A DNA stretch of 64,000 bases from Pyronema omphalodes (GCA_024516155.1 JAJJXM010000034.1:124001-188000), one strand, 5' to 3'. Shown: positions 1 to 14,993, counted from the stretch's first letter. Numbers and translations: made by a program. Notes: generated from the sequence alone by a model not told the origin.

Positions 1-3000
1 TGCAGTTCAGATACCATCGCTGAGTGTCACCAAGTTGAAACTGAAACATTCCTGTGTAAGGAAAGTTAGCCGTCGATAACCCGCAAAGCCTTGTGCTACT
101 AAATGTATGCATGACGAATCACGTCGATATAACTTGGCTTGGCGTGTGAATATTGCTTGCTGATTGGTTGGTTGGTTGGTCACTGTTGGTGGTACCTGGA
201 TTCTAAACATAAATATGCCCGGCCTGGTCTGGTGGAGTGACTATGGCACCATATGATATCTATTGTTATTCTACGATTCGTCTCTCTGATTGGTTGATCA
301 CTATGGGCGATACACATATGCCTAGCTAGCGAAGTGACTATGGTATCTATAGTTATTCTATAATTCTCTGTTGTGATTGGTTGGAAAGATTGATTCAAGC
401 TGGCTAAGCGACTAAGCCCTACCACTATCACTGACTAGCAACGATAAGATTCCAACAGTACTACAAACATTGAGGCCTTTTAGATATTCAGGGTTACTAA
501 ATTTTGTGAATGTTTCCTTCTAAACAATGAATAGTGCAATTAACGAGACTAGTGTCGCATACTTGAAAATTCTTAGACATTCAATACTTCAGCTCCTAAA
601 AGCAGCCGTTGCTAGCCTTTGGGACCGAATCCATTTCAACACCGGTCCATTGCTACGATTAGCGGGCGGTGTCAGATGCCAGATGTGTAAGACGTGACAT
701 AATATCGTGAATGTATACCCTGCAAGGCTACAAGGCTATACCCCCACAATCTATCGATCCAGTCTCAGCTCAGACGACGCTTACTTAATCCACAGTTAAC
801 ATATCAATTGATAATGGATATGACGGTCCTGGATCTGACTCAAATCCACTCCTACTTCTCCCGCCACATGAGCAAATGTGCGGCTACTTCCGACCTCTAA
901 TCATCTCTCAATCCGAAATTCATAATCCAGGCGTACCATTGATATCCCAAGAGTCAGAAAACGAAAGGTAAAAGGCAAAGGGTTTACAGAAACTTAACTA
1001 TCACGAGATCTGTACCTACACATAGGACTCCTGAGTAACTCTGGTATTACATGATAGTCATTGTTATTCTTCAATTCTTTGATTTCATTGGTTACAAAGA
1101 CTACATAACGCCGATTAATCGAGCAAGCGGCTAGCTAATTAAGCCCTACCACTACCACTACCATTGATCGGCAATAATGATGTTCCAACAGTGCAACATA
1201 CATTAAAGTCTTTTCCGATATGCAGGGTCCTCGGTGCTTTGGAGTTCTAATTCCTACTCATAATTGTTACTAGTATAATTAAAAAGGCTAGCATAATGTC
1301 CTCAAAAGTTCTTCAAAGATATTCTCGTTTTCATGTCATTACTATACATGGCAGTTTTGGGCCTAACTTAAGCTTACCCCGGGGCCACTTCTTTCGTATG
1401 GGTTAAACAGTACACCATTATATCCTTCGATAGTGATCTTATTTCATTATTAAGTATTGACTATTGATATAGTGAAAATGATATATTGATGTGTGCTTTC
1501 ATTCGATATAAACTTCTTCCTTGCGCTCGTTTGCTTGTCAAAGTTTTCCCAACCTCAGTCCAGTTCCCGGTTATATGTTCTCGATATTACTTAATACTTC
1601 TTAAATAAGAGTGTATGAAATATAAACCTGGCTACCTGGCTACCTGGATGCCTGGCTAGATGATGAAAATATGGCTGGATAGTACGGGCATGAACGGGGG
1701 GCGGGGTAAACTCAGAGCTCATATGCATCCTCGAGACTCTGGCGTCCTACATCTACAGCCGCCTGGTATGCAGTGTCCAGTATCTATCAACGTTCCTATC
1801 TATCTACCCGTCCATCCATCTCTATCAGCAAAAGTAGCAAAAGCAACTATGCAGTAGCTGGATTTGAAACCGCTTTACGGTATAATTAAGTTTATCCTAT
1901 GTCAGTTTTGTATTTCATTCTTTCTACGTAGCTGAAATAGACTTTTCATGCTGAAGTTTAAGTTCGGATGGTTTTTTGTAGAACGTTTGACAGTGAGTGT
2001 AGGACGCTTGGTTTGAGAGAGAGAGAGAGAGAGACTGTATAGTATTTGAGTAAAAAAAAAAACGGATTGTACAATGTAATTTAAGTTTTATCACAGAAAC
2101 TCCGAAAAGTTTAAGCAAAATGCAGCGGTCCGAATTTGTGATCGATCGATGATCGATCGGGTTACGAAGGGTATGAGGAAGCTTAAGGGTATATACCCTG
2201 CGCGGTTCACCCGCTGTTCTCCAGGTCTTCTCATGGTTTTTTACTTTATACTTTATACTCGAGGGATATATTACACAGTTATGGCTGAAATACTATTGTG
2301 ACAATTTAACGTTAAGCTATCTCTCATCGGACTTTCAAATCTAGATCTATTTTGCCACGTTTTTTTGGATGTGATGCGAATGTAGTAAGCCGATATGAAA
2401 TGAGATGGATGTTTTCGTTCCTCTATAAATTCGCCCATTAACTATTCTCGTGTTTTCCCGGTCACTATTCAGACTGTAGGCAGCTTGAAGGATAATTTAA
2501 CATACACCCAGGTATGATACTAGCTATCTCTACTAAAATTATGATTCTCATTGATTTGTTATATGCAGCTGCGTAACAGCGTAACAGCGTTGAAATACGG
2601 GTACATGAATTCGAAGGTAACGCGCGGATATCTGCAGATCCATGGCCGTTACTCCGCGTGGCGAAACGAGATCGCAACCGTTAGATCTCATATGACTTTC
2701 CGCATACTAGGCCGGTGCAGAGAATAAGATAAGGTTGAGGCTTACTTGCAGTCTAGCGGGATAGCTGTGGAAGACCGACCGTCAACGGCATTTTTTCTAA
2801 GTTTGTAACGTAACCGGACGTAATCTCGCGTGGCTGGACCCCCGTATCTTCTCCAGTTACTCCACATATGGCCCCTGCCTATATGTGAAAGGCCGTGAAT
2901 TCTTAATATTCTTCTTCGTACATATCAATTGTAACCGGTTTCAATCTCGCACGGTTAAACTAGAACCTCGATATCCCTGGTAACTTCAGATAATGTCCCT

Positions 3001-6000
3001 TCCTACCTGTGAAAGGCCGTTCATATTCTTCTTAATTTTTAGCCTTTGATATTCGTCGACACTGTAGGTATCCTTCGGGTATCGTAATCTCGCGTGGCAA
3101 GAACCCCCATTATCCGCTTGCGGGAATAGCCATGGCATTGGGTTCAAATCTGGGGAAACTTTAACGAATCCGTTGCTTACGATGTCTGGTTTCTAAGATG
3201 CCCCAATATCGTTATTAAATTCATAGGTAGGGTACTCATTATCTCTCTGGCCTCCGAATGAGGTTCTAGTTGAGTTATTTGAGGGTTCTAGAAACAGAAC
3301 ATACGAGATGCAACCGTAACGATAAATCTTAACTTTCAAAATTGCGGCAACGGGGATCTGTGGAACTCCAATGTGAGTTCGGGATAGGCAATAATCTTGT
3401 GGAGCCTCGGAGTGTACCTGGTCAAGACCCAGACGTAAACTTAGAAATTTGCGATTCTGCTAGAGGTACCCAATTATTGAGGGGAGTTGACTGTTTCCCT
3501 CGGTCCAAGGACTCCGGACTGATCGGGGATTTTGATATCTTGACATCTGCACCAATGTGGAGAAGGATTACTCTGCTTCCATGACCTGGGGTTCTTTTGG
3601 CTCTATTCCGACATCGTGCATTGTTATTGTTTTGCGCCTCTTCTTGCAATTGAAAGCTTCGAGATTCTAACTTAGTAATAGAAGGGCATTTATTACTTCC
3701 AGAATCCAAGAGAATTATGCCTCAATTTCAAGAATTTAATATCGCATGACTTGAACCGAATATTTTTATCTTGCATAATTCCATTTGAAACTGCACAAAT
3801 TCCTGTCATATGTAGGCTTGTGGGCTGGAACATGCATTGAATTTGTGGCGATACCGTGGTTTAAATGTGCAATGGAAGCTTTTTACCTGCAAAAGATGTA
3901 AGACCTAGAGGGCTCTAGAAGCATTGTAGGAGAATAGATTCTTGCTCTTGCACCACAAATTGGCGTTTTATCGACCCCGTTTATACCAACAGAAGTGCCA
4001 TAAGCGGCAAGAGTGCACTTCTCTCTGAGTAATACCCGGTTCGGATATGTACGTTGTGATTCGACCCTGAGTGTCAGGGCCGAGTTATCAAAGCAGGAAA
4101 ATCTTCCCCTTTCCTGGACCGGTCTGGTTGAGATGGAGGCGTTATCATCGATATTGGGTTTTGCACTCGGTTTCGTTTCGGATTCTCGGGCTGCTGTTCA
4201 TAAAAGAAGGCATAAATTCGTCACCGGCCTGAATGTCTCAGAGTCTATATGGGGGTATTTAGTATCATTCAGCCGGCAAGCTGCGGTGTAACACAGAAAC
4301 GATGATTTTTTTCGAGCCGCGGGGCGTCTGTTTCGCAGCGATTACAAACCCCGCCGTTACCGTGCATTGCAACTTGCGCGAGGAACGTAGACTCGGCGTG
4401 ATATGCGTGATCAGGAATCGTCATGAACGAGGTTTATGGGACTTCCACGGCCGGTTTCGGAATCGGGAACTTGGATTGCTGGCTTTACTCCGGATCTGCG
4501 GGCTGCACGAGTTGTGTAAGTTTCGGAAATCAGGGTATTTGTGGAGTTGTCGAATTACAGCATGTCGATGACAGTGGCCCAAAGCTCTTCGGAGGATTAA
4601 CTCCCGCTACCTGTCGTAAGTATCTATGTGAATCAGCGTCCAGCATTCGGAGTCTCAATTGAAAGTCAGACGTGATACACACCGATATAGGAGAAGTGAA
4701 GTTCGTGGAGATGGAGGATAGAGATATTAACAGTCTCCGAGGCTTGTATTGTGCGGTTACTGGCTGTATAGGTTAACTAGTCTCTGGGTTACATCATTTT
4801 AACCCTCACCTCAACACATCACTCCATCTTGCTCCATATTTATGAACCAGAATTGCGAATGCGCAGTTTTAAGCGACTCCGCAGATCTTCCTTACGCCTT
4901 CCTTGTTTTCTTTTATTTAAATCTGGCTTGAATTGCTCTTAAAAGCTATCTTTCTCAACTTAAAACAAAGATTTTCTACCATCTTACCATAATTCTGTCT
5001 TACAGGTCTACATAGGATTGCAATTCTGTCGCCTCTTCCCCACGCCGCTGTAACCACGCGTAGGCGCACAGCACGCTAAGAGACAGAACATACCCAGATC
5101 AATTTGAGAGACCCATGTCAGAATCCCGGTCCTAGTCGATATGCGCATCCGCTCTCTGTGACCCTGTTCCCTGCACAGACGCATCTGAAAGTCGAAGACC
5201 TGTCGTCCATCTTTACCCGCCATTCTCAGGTTCTTATTTCATTTGACCGAATGTCAACTTCGACCTAACCCCCCCTCGACCTGTACTTTATTCGATGCTG
5301 GGAACCCACCCCCGAGAAGGACTGAATTGGAAAAAATAAAAAATAAAAAATAAAAAGTATATTCCGTTTATTATCCGATGGCCAAGGAACATCAGAGCGA
5401 ATGAGGGGGTTGGAAGGGGGGTGACTGAGGAAGAAAGGTCGGGTCCAAGGTCCAGACATTGAATACGCAAAGGTGCTGCGATTAAAACTCAAGTTGGCTC
5501 CACCATGGGATGACCTTTGAGATAAAGCCAGTTCGGATTGAATGTGGAGAGAGTTTGAAATTTGTGGCTTGAGAAACGCTTGGTTATGGAAATAGTAGCT
5601 GTGTTATAGTGGAAGCTGCGCGGTTGTGCCTGCGAGTCGCATCCAGCGGAAACCGATTTGTCTGGCTGAGCTCAGACGCAGACCACGTCTTTTTGTCGTA
5701 GCCGCAGCGCAGTGGAAAGTCCGATTGTAGGTGCACTTTTTAATATTATTATTGTACCACAACAACAACAGCGGGAGCGGAATGGGTCACAATCTTGGGA
5801 TCTCCAAAGACCCCCAACGGTTTATGTGATTGTGACCGTTCCTCAAGATCACCTGGCGCCGTTAAACCGCAGCCTTTGAAATGCCTAGCATCCAACCCCG
5901 AGCTGCGTTGCTTCCGCTAATTCCTTGTTCGACTGCACCCAGCAGATTACCTTTGCTTTTTTTCGTTACTGGTGTCCCACACATGCATAGTCCCGGCTTG

Positions 6001-6451
6001 CGATGCTCTGGAATAACCGTTCTACACCCCTGCGTGGAGCTTGTCAAAGAGCGTCACTATGATAGCTACCTGGAGTTTAGCTGAATATTCTATTTCTCAC
6101 TGTTTAAGAACCAACAATATAAAGCTAAGCCTGTCCCTCCTCTGGAGAATTGAATATTCACAAGTAACATCAACATCATCCGAGTTCTCAATTTAATTGA
6201 ACAATCTCGATAACACCGCTCCTCCTGTCTTAGGACTGATCCAAGCTGCTACCGCAGACTTTAAAAGACCCTTTTCCTACTGCTTTGGTTTTCATCCCAT
6301 TTCTCTCAAATATCAGCAACTCTCTCTTAGACATCAGCCAACACCTCTTCATATATCAAACCAACCTTTCGATACTGCAATCCTCAAACAACAAACATCC
6401 AAACTCTCAACTCTCCTTGATAAACCCTATTCCCCTCTTTAAAACCCCAAA
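1..6451. other. gene-poor region left of the luciferase-domain gene
   Basis: I find no gene here that I can defend. Open frames are short, lack family motifs and overlap on both strands. The stretch holds a GA microsatellite near 2015-2034, a GATC-rich palindrome near 2140-2158, a diverged tandem repeat (2810-3130, listed separately) and a more coding-like patch at about 4100-4640 (see findings). The last 300 bases before 6452 are rich in C, T and A and probably form the promoter and leader of the next gene. Confidence 0.6.
2810..3130. repeat. three diverged tandem copies of a ~120-140 bp unit
   Basis: The same ordered motifs recur. GTAACCGG appears at 2810 and 2931. The block TAATCTCGCGTGGC appears at 2821-2834, as CAATCTCGCACGGT at 2942-2955 and unchanged at 3085-3098. 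GTGAAAGGCCGT appears at 2885 and 3009, each time followed by TTCTTAATATTCTTCTT-like sequence. Spacing is about 121 bp between copies 1 and 2 and about 143 bp between copies 2 and 3; the third copy is partial. Several differences are C/T or G/A. No reading frame is conserved, so this is probably a decayed non-coding tandem array. Confidence 0.65.
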
Positions 6452-7515
6452 ATGGAGTTCTTCATCTCTCGAGACGGACCCAACCACACCAGCGCCACTA
6501 TCAACCGCTCTTTCCTCTCCGAAGCCGGATCAAAACTCTTCGTTCTCCCCCGTCTCCACCTGGAGTTACTTCCCATAATTTTCGCCCTATCAATTCCCAC
6601 GATTCTTTTATTTGCATACATAATCCACCAAGATTACCTAGCCTTCCTCGCCCTTGGCCCTGGCGGAACTCCTTCCACCCCTCTTGGCTATCTCCGAATT
6701 TGTCTCCTTAAAATCTTTGCACTTCGCAACACTCTCCAGTGCATTCCTATCCCGGATCATTTACGCAACACCGGCTTTCTAAAAGCCCCACTTCCAGCTC
6801 GTCGTTCCTCCCGTCCAGTAGTAGTAGGAATCGCCCCCCATAGACAAAAGTCTCAAAATCCCTCCGCAACAGTTTATGAGTTATTATCAAACCGGATTAA
6901 ACAACTCGCCATCGACTATCCAGAGAAATTAGAAATCAAGATCTCAGCATTTGAAAAACATTGTGCGGCATTATTTTCGACAGCTGCAGGATTGGAAAAT
7001 ACCAAAGGAAGAGGTGAGGTTTGTCATGCGCATGATTCAGACGGTAGTATGCATATGACTCTGCATCCCGAGGATATTAAACGAGTTGTCGAGGCCGGTT
7101 GGGGCGGTAAGTTATCTATATCCCCTCTTTTTTTTTTTTTATTGGAAATTAAACTAACACATCACCAGAACGTCACCCCCTAGCCCGCGGTGGTTTCTTC
7201 CGTCGTTTCGTCCCCCAGGAATTCATCATGGTCTACGCACCCCGCACAGAACAAGAAGTCGAAATCGTAATGCAAATAATCTATGCTGGTATCGGATGGA
7301 TTTCCGGAGAAGAATTCCCTCCTGTCCATATCCCTATCCCTATTCCTAACAGTAAAGGAACTGTCTCCATCACAATCACAACTCCAAGCGTCACAGATAT
7401 GGTAACAAATAAACAAGCAAATTTGAATAAAGGACCAGTAGCAGCAACGAACTTTGTAACCCCAGCCCCGCCGCATCTTCATGTCGATGAGAGGGTTCAG
7501 GCTATGGCATCTTAG
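6452..7515 (+). CDS. luciferase-domain (DUF5519) membrane protein, two exons
   Basis: Exon 1 is 6452-7106 and exon 2 is 7169-7515; the 62-bp intron has a GTAAGT donor, a CTAAC branch site and a CAG acceptor, giving 333 aa. The ATG at 6452 sits in a good AAAATGG context. Residues about 45-65 form a hydrophobic segment followed by a GPGGTPSTPLGY motif, as in fungal luciferase-domain proteins. The conserved core follows: HAHDSDGSMHMTLHPEDIK and, across the splice junction, GWGERHPLARGG, then a MVYAPRT block. These match the family called luciferase domain/DUF5519, whose role in fungi is unknown; the name does not imply light production. The last 50 residues are low complexity and look poorly conserved. 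The gene stands alone between deserts. Family membership is fairly sure; function is not. Confidence 0.85.
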
Positions 7516-10500
7516 AAAGATGTACAGATGACCCTGAAGGTTGCGGGAGTTAAGGTTTTGGTGATTATAAATTCGGGGGGTGGTGGCGCTGGGGATTAAT
7601 GCTGATGCTTATGAAGCGGATGGGGGGGAGGGGGGGGGGGGGGGGGTGTGGAATGGGGGGACAAGACAGTGAGAGAAGCGCGGAGCGGCAGGAGCGGAAT
7701 TGCGAAGGAGAGACACGGTAGTTGAAAGAAAGAGAATGAAGATGGGAACATAGGGGTGATTTCTTCACGGCGGCAGTTTTTTTTACAGGCAGATGGAGTT
7801 GGCGTTTTTTAACATTATTTTTATTCGCTGTTATTTCATTCTCTGGATAGTTGTTCTTTCTTATTTTTAACGGGGGTTTCTTGTTTGTTTTGTTTGTTTT
7901 GTTTTGTTTTGCTTTGGCAATCTGGAAGGGTTGGAAGATAATAGGTTATGGTTATGGGTTATGGTTACTGCTACAGATGGGATATGGGGTTGATAGTACT
8001 GCTTAGTACATATTCGATGCCAGCATGTTCTTTTGTTATAAAAGAGGCGTTTCCTTTCTTTTGTACTCTTTTTCCCTTTTTGTTTTTTGTATTTTGTTGT
8101 TATAGAAAAAACCATTCAACTCTAAGCCTTTACTCCCTATTGAAATCGCAATCGTATTTCCCCTCCTCAGCAGCAGGATCTTCATGAGGTAGCTAGAATA
8201 AGCAATACTTATAATGATCAACCTTGGCAGTTGTCCAGCGTTACAGCGTCACAGCGTTACAGTAGAGAAATAGAGATAGGTAATGTAATATGATTGATTA
8301 GCTTAGCATTAAACCTCCATAGCCTATGATACCAGATACCAGATAGTAGATAGTAAATTACTGATCGTATATAACAGTAACTCCATCAATTCCAAATTCA
8401 ACCTCCTCTTACCTAATCTAATACTCCATTCTATTTTGTTCCCTACTTTTATTTTTGCTTTTATCTCTTCCATCTTTTCATCTTCCTTTTGCTTTTCCAC
8501 TTCTACTTTCTTTTTATATTTTCTTTTATTTTTTTCGCTTCCGTAATTCCAGAGCACCGAAGTTCCTAGCGCCATGACATCGGAGTTTCGGAACTTCCGG
8601 AGTTTCAAAGTTTCCGAGGGCTGAAGTGTTCCGTATTCTCCAGCAGCTTTTGTTTTTGTTTTTCTACATCTTTTCTTTTTTTGTTTTTTCCTACTTTAAT
8701 GCTTTTATCGGACTTGCTAACTTCCGATACTTTCGTATACTTACACCATTTAAGCCAATTTTTTGTCACTGTGTGTACAACGATGTGGGGTATGTTGTGT
8801 AAGGGTTATCATGTATCATGAGTCATCACTCGATGGTACTTCTTCCCAGTTGCTGGGTGCTGTACGAACTACAACCCGCAATCTTAAGTATAGTACATTA
8901 GTAGTTGTGGAAAGTTCATCGAAAACATTAAGAACTTTGGGAATTTCATGGGGTATTTTATGGTTTAGGGCTTATGGTTTATTATTTACGGTTTATACCG
9001 ATCCCTCTGATATTACGTGCTGCATATATACTGAGGATATATAATAGCCAAGATTTAGACATAAAATTTAAGGCTATTGCTATTTTCTGTTTGTTATTGT
9101 GATGAATGTGATAGAAACGATAGCTTTGATGATGTCGGTTAATCGGTTGTAGGAAGAAATCATAAAGCGGACAAAATACAACACATGTGCAAATACTACT
9201 GGTAGAATTTTTTGACATCAGTGTATGGAGGATAGATAGATGGTTGGATGAATAGATAGATAAGGCAACATATGATATCCTGATATGCACTCAGGGGGTA
9301 ATCGAGATAGATGAGAAACGGTCGGAGCTTCTACCGAACCAGGAATTGGAGAATGAGATGGGATGAGAAAAAAGCGTGGGTGTGTGGAACATAATATCAA
9401 CTTATCCGCTGCAGAACCTTGATGATCGCCATGAACGTCGAGTACAACATTTATCTGTATTAGTACCACTCAAACTAGCTTCAGGGCTTCGCTTGAGACG
9501 CTGGAAATTGGCTGTAACCATACTTCACTTACACTCGCTTGTAATTACTTCTGTTTGCTACCCACATTTTAGCCTGCATTTAAATTCCAACTGTGTCATC
9601 TCAGTTTTATTGGTGAACACTATTCAACCCGATGAGGCTTGTGAGGGTTGATTAGTATTCAATGTCCAAATGGATATCAACATGATGAGGGCATTGAGGA
9701 ATTAGGCATGTATAGGCGTAAAACACTGGAGAAACTGAATAGAAGACAATCGATACTTACGTATCGTACGCAAACAGAACTCACCAATTCGGTACTGAGA
9801 AATTGCATGAACGGCTATTGACAGACAATCGAATAGAGGAAGCGAACTAGTCACAGGGTCCTAAATGGGTCCCAACAAGGCCCGTATAGAAGGACTCAAG
9901 TCTCAATATAAACTGGTTTTAATGTACAGGGTATTCCTCCAGTATGTCAGACCGCAGTGAGCAATATGAACTGTTGAATATATGTGACATTCAGCCAGCC
10001 TAGCGAGAAAATGCACACCAGAATGATTCCTTCATGGTGAAGTGTCGTGATAGGTAATTCCTTGGCTGGTGATGCTGTGCGTTCTTTCAATCCAGACTTA
10101 GGTGGGGATAGAGATTGGCTTTCCGGAGGACCGAGAATGATGCTGGATACGTGCTTTCGAACCTATCAGATCTCGATATAGAAGTGAAAGTATGCCACAC
10201 CAGTGTGTACAGAGATGAAGTTCTTCTCACCTTCTATGAGCATTGACATGTGTTGATAGATGCTCAAGGATATATTCCATCCCGGGTTTCCGCGGATAAG
10301 GCATAGACCGCTGCGAAGCCTTTAACCCTGGAGAGGATCCTCATAGGGCTATCACATATGCGGTGGTAATGTGACCGCTCTGGGATTAGATGCGAATTTG
10401 AGCTGTTATTCTGCGTTCAAGATCGTAGATCTCGTGCTCTCTGCTGATACGGAATCTGATCGAACCTGAAACATAATGTGGAGGTGGAGTGGTATGGCAT

Positions 10501-12616
10501 GCGGGTGTTCTGTGGGTGAGGAGGTGTCAAGCTTTGTGTGCTTCGATTTTGATCGGATGAATAGCTTGGCAGGGTGGAAGTGGAGGAGCACAGGATGCGG
10601 ATTATCTGCGGGCTTTTGGCGGATAAGGCAAAGTGGTCCGCCGCCGACGGAACCCGCAGTATTCGCCGTTGAAATCCGGTTTCGTGATTAGGCTCCGGTG
10701 TTTATTTGTTTCCATGTGAAATAAAACTCAGTATTATTAAATTCGGTGAACTTCCTTAAATTATCTATAGTCACTATTTAGTTCTAGAGTTCATAGAAAT
10801 GTGTATTATGCTACCTGGCTAGCTATCTTAGGAAATGAATTATTGTTATGCACTAAGTCCCACGCACAGGAACCCCACAACGGCCAGCTATATCTATCCC
10901 TGGTACCTTCCCGCGGTGCAGACTGATCAGTCAACTTTTCCTCATCCCCCCACACCCAACGGCCAGTGTACCATGTATCCCAGTTCCCTTCAGAAGGGGA
11001 TGGGACTGATTAAAAGACCGTTGATAACACACTCTGACACAATAACGGCCCGTCCGTTATCCCTGGTACCTTCCCGCACGCCTCACCGCCTCGGGCATAC
11101 CTAGATGCGGCTTATTATAGACGCCACAATTCCTGGCCTCCCAAGGACGTAGGGTATAATAACAACCACATGCCAACATTCGTTGATCTCGATCTTTTCG
11201 ATCCGCCACATCGCCAATCTCGGTCCTGTTATGCACTGCAAATCCTAAACGGATAAAAACATTCTACTGAATCCACCGACGATGGTCACCCCCGATCCCA
11301 AAGGGCTGGTTGAATATAAATCGTCTCAGAAGGACATCCATCACCACCGCTGAAGGAATAAATAACCATAAACACATGGGCTCCGAATATACCAATCCAG
11401 ATTCCATAGATTTCCATATGTCCTTGTGGGAGTTGGTAGGTCTTCATTGAATTCTGTACATAGCAGTCTCCATGGACGTTCAATAGGCTTTGGCGGAGCC
11501 TCTCGGAATTGGGATTCACTAGGACTTTCCCGGGGTCTTTTCGAAGAGCTCCAGACACCATTTCGGTCCTTCCCGTTCCGTGACTTCGGTACCACTCCAT
11601 GCTTCCGGCGAGCAGAAAAGGGAAATTTGTATGCTCAAACGCCGTAATAAGCTTTTCTGCAAGAAAGAATCAATGTACCCAGGTCGTTAGTACACGGCTA
11701 GAACCGCTCTTGCTGCGTGTTGGTTCAGTAGCGAGAACATCGGTGGGAGAGTGCCAGTGCTAGGGGCACAGAAAGTAGAACTTGCAGCCAAGAAAAGAAG
11801 AGACCGCCTGCGGCACGTTTCATCGGACTTTGGATTTGGTCGAACTGCGTTGGACTCCGTTCGGCGTCTTTGGCGGGGCATGGAGCTGTTTGCGGAGGTG
11901 ACAACTTTGGATGATCACGGTAGTACGGTAGGGTTAATCCAGGCGGCTTGGCACCGGTCATAAAGCTGTTAAATTCAGTTAGATCGTTGTGTATCCGCTC
12001 GTACGCAACGCAACGTAGACAGAAGGTGGGAGAACTGGTGACAGTCTAGAAGGTTTGATATGACTGGTGGTGTTGGTTAGGTGACGACAACGAAGACGAC
12101 TCGATGAGCAAGAGAGTTGTGGTGGAGAGTCATATTGGTGTTGAAGTGGCAAGCTGTCCTTTCGTGAGTGATGAATCGAAGTAACATCAGGAAAAAAAAA
12201 AGTAGATAAATTGGAGATTTTCGAAAGCAAAAAAAAAAAAAGAATAGATAGAGCATCATCAAAGTAAAATACTTCGAAATTCGAATTCTTTCTTGTCCGA
12301 CACTTTGCAATTGTTTTTCCAATCCAGATTTGTGGATTTTGATTGGTTAATCTGCTGTGTCAGCATCACCCAACACACCAGCCAGCCAACAGGCCTTACG
12401 CACCAATTCTGCCACATCGCCTCAAGCAAGCAAGCCCACCACCCCCCGACCAGACCCGTAACAAGCCAAGCTCGACCATCTTCTCCGAGCCTCCTCCCCT
12501 TCTGCTGCTCGCCCTCCTCCACCACCACCTCATCGTCACCCTCACCCAAACCAAACGACTTCCGCGACATCAGGACGCAAGGCAGCGACCGATAAAAACA
12601 AATAATTATCTTATCC
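7516..12616. other. gene desert between the luciferase-domain gene and ARF1
   Basis: No gene is supported over about 5 kb. The 3' flank of the preceding gene contains a G17 homopolymer at 7630-7646. Short 9-bp repeats of CAGCGTTAC type lie near 8236-8263. Frames at 11.3-12.0 kb overlap on both strands without motifs. From about 12,340 the + strand becomes strongly C-rich with CT tracts, which I read as the promoter and leader of ARF1. A 145-codon open frame at 12343-12780 lies in that leader and is probably not a protein. Confidence 0.55.
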
Positions 12617-12980
12617 GTGAGTCTCGACACTGCCCTTTTCTCGACATTTACCCCTCCCCCGGTATTTCCACACCATACCTGTGCTCTGAACCCCGATTCC
12701 CGCTACTGGCCTTGTCAGAGTACCTCCCCCATCCCCTTTCATTGCTATCCCCACGTCCCATAGCTTTGGTCGATATGTGATCGGAGAAGGTCCTTGCTAT
12801 CCTATGGGCTGCAAGACCTCCAGAGAAGTTCTCTATTCTCTGCAGTCTTCCGCCAGATGTTCATTGGTGGCGCACTGGTACTCGACTGCTATTGCCACGT
12901 GCCACAAAGACTGAACTTACCTCTTGATCATCTTCTGAGTTACGTCGCAACAATAGCTAACGATCTTCTCTCTAATACAG
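12617..12980 (+). promoter_or_regulatory. probable 5'-UTR intron of ARF1
   Basis: A GTGAGT donor at 12617 follows the CT-rich leader, and a TCTCTAATACAG acceptor with a built-in CTAAT branch-like element ends at 12980, 39 bases before the ARF1 start codon. Removing this 364-bp segment would leave a short leader free of most upstream ATGs. Leader introns are common in highly expressed fungal housekeeping genes. RNA evidence would be needed to confirm it. Confidence 0.5.
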
Positions 12981-13019
12981 ACTCTTTACGAATTATATTA
13001 CAGCTAGACACGCCTCAAC

Positions 13020-13984
<965 letters not shown>

Positions 13985-14993
13985 ACGGCGAAATGATGAG
14001 AAAATGCGCACCTTACCTTTTGTCCTTGAATTGCCGTCATGTTAACAACGATCCGAAACCTTTTTGCTTGTTTTCTTCTATTTGTTTCCGGTTTTTCTCT
14101 TTTTCCCTCCTATTTTTCAACCTTTCTCTCATAGTTTACACCTCTTCACAACACCTCCATCCGCCGCGTGTTCGTTATATAACTTGAATGGCAACTCCTT
14201 TTTTTCCGGCTTCAGATAAAAGACATTGGTGCTACGTTTTCGATCACGGGGAGGATGCTGGGTCAGGGAGGGAGCTAGATGTGTGGGACGGTGCTATTTT
14301 TTTACTCCTGTTTTCGCTTTTAACTACTACTCTTTCTTGGGAAACTAGTGATAGGCCTATGTTGTCTGTACAAGTGGAAAAAAAACAAATAATTTGGGCG
14401 ACGGATTCAAAGTTTAATTGAATATGATAATGATTCATTGCTTTTATGGTTTCGTCTCATCTGTGTTTTGTTCGTTATTCTCGCCCATTTTTCGATTCAT
14501 GATGGAACGCGTATTTAATTGAGTTATGGTTAGCACTTGACCATCCGGCGCCAAATTATGCCGATTCTAACGACCGACCCCACAATAGAGGTACACACAG
14601 CACCCCCAGTCAGACGCAACAGCGGATCGCTGGGTACAGACGTCAGTACGCCAGTCAGCCAGCTCGGTAACCTCGCCAACGGTCCAACCCGATGGTAGCA
14701 CATAGCAGTGGCTTGAGGAGCAATATGGAGTATCTATGGGCAACATATGTGATTCATCAATAATTTGTGTTATCGATGCCATTCTCTGGGATGTGGCTTA
14801 GGTGACCTGGCTGTGGAAATCGAAGGAGTGGATGTGAGAGTGGGAGAATGATTTGAGTTGTATTGCTTTCTATTTTCTTTTTTTTTGCTTATCGGAATAA
14901 CTGGAGAATTTGGTGGCGTGATTGACAGCTCTGGTGGCTTGAAACCTTGAATCGATAATAATTCAATTATGTTGGGTGTAGGGAGATAAAGGT

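Noticed and set aside
12343..12780. 145-codon open frame upstream of ARF1.
   Set aside because: Proline-rich low complexity explained by the C/T-rich promoter and leader; it overlaps the probable leader intron.
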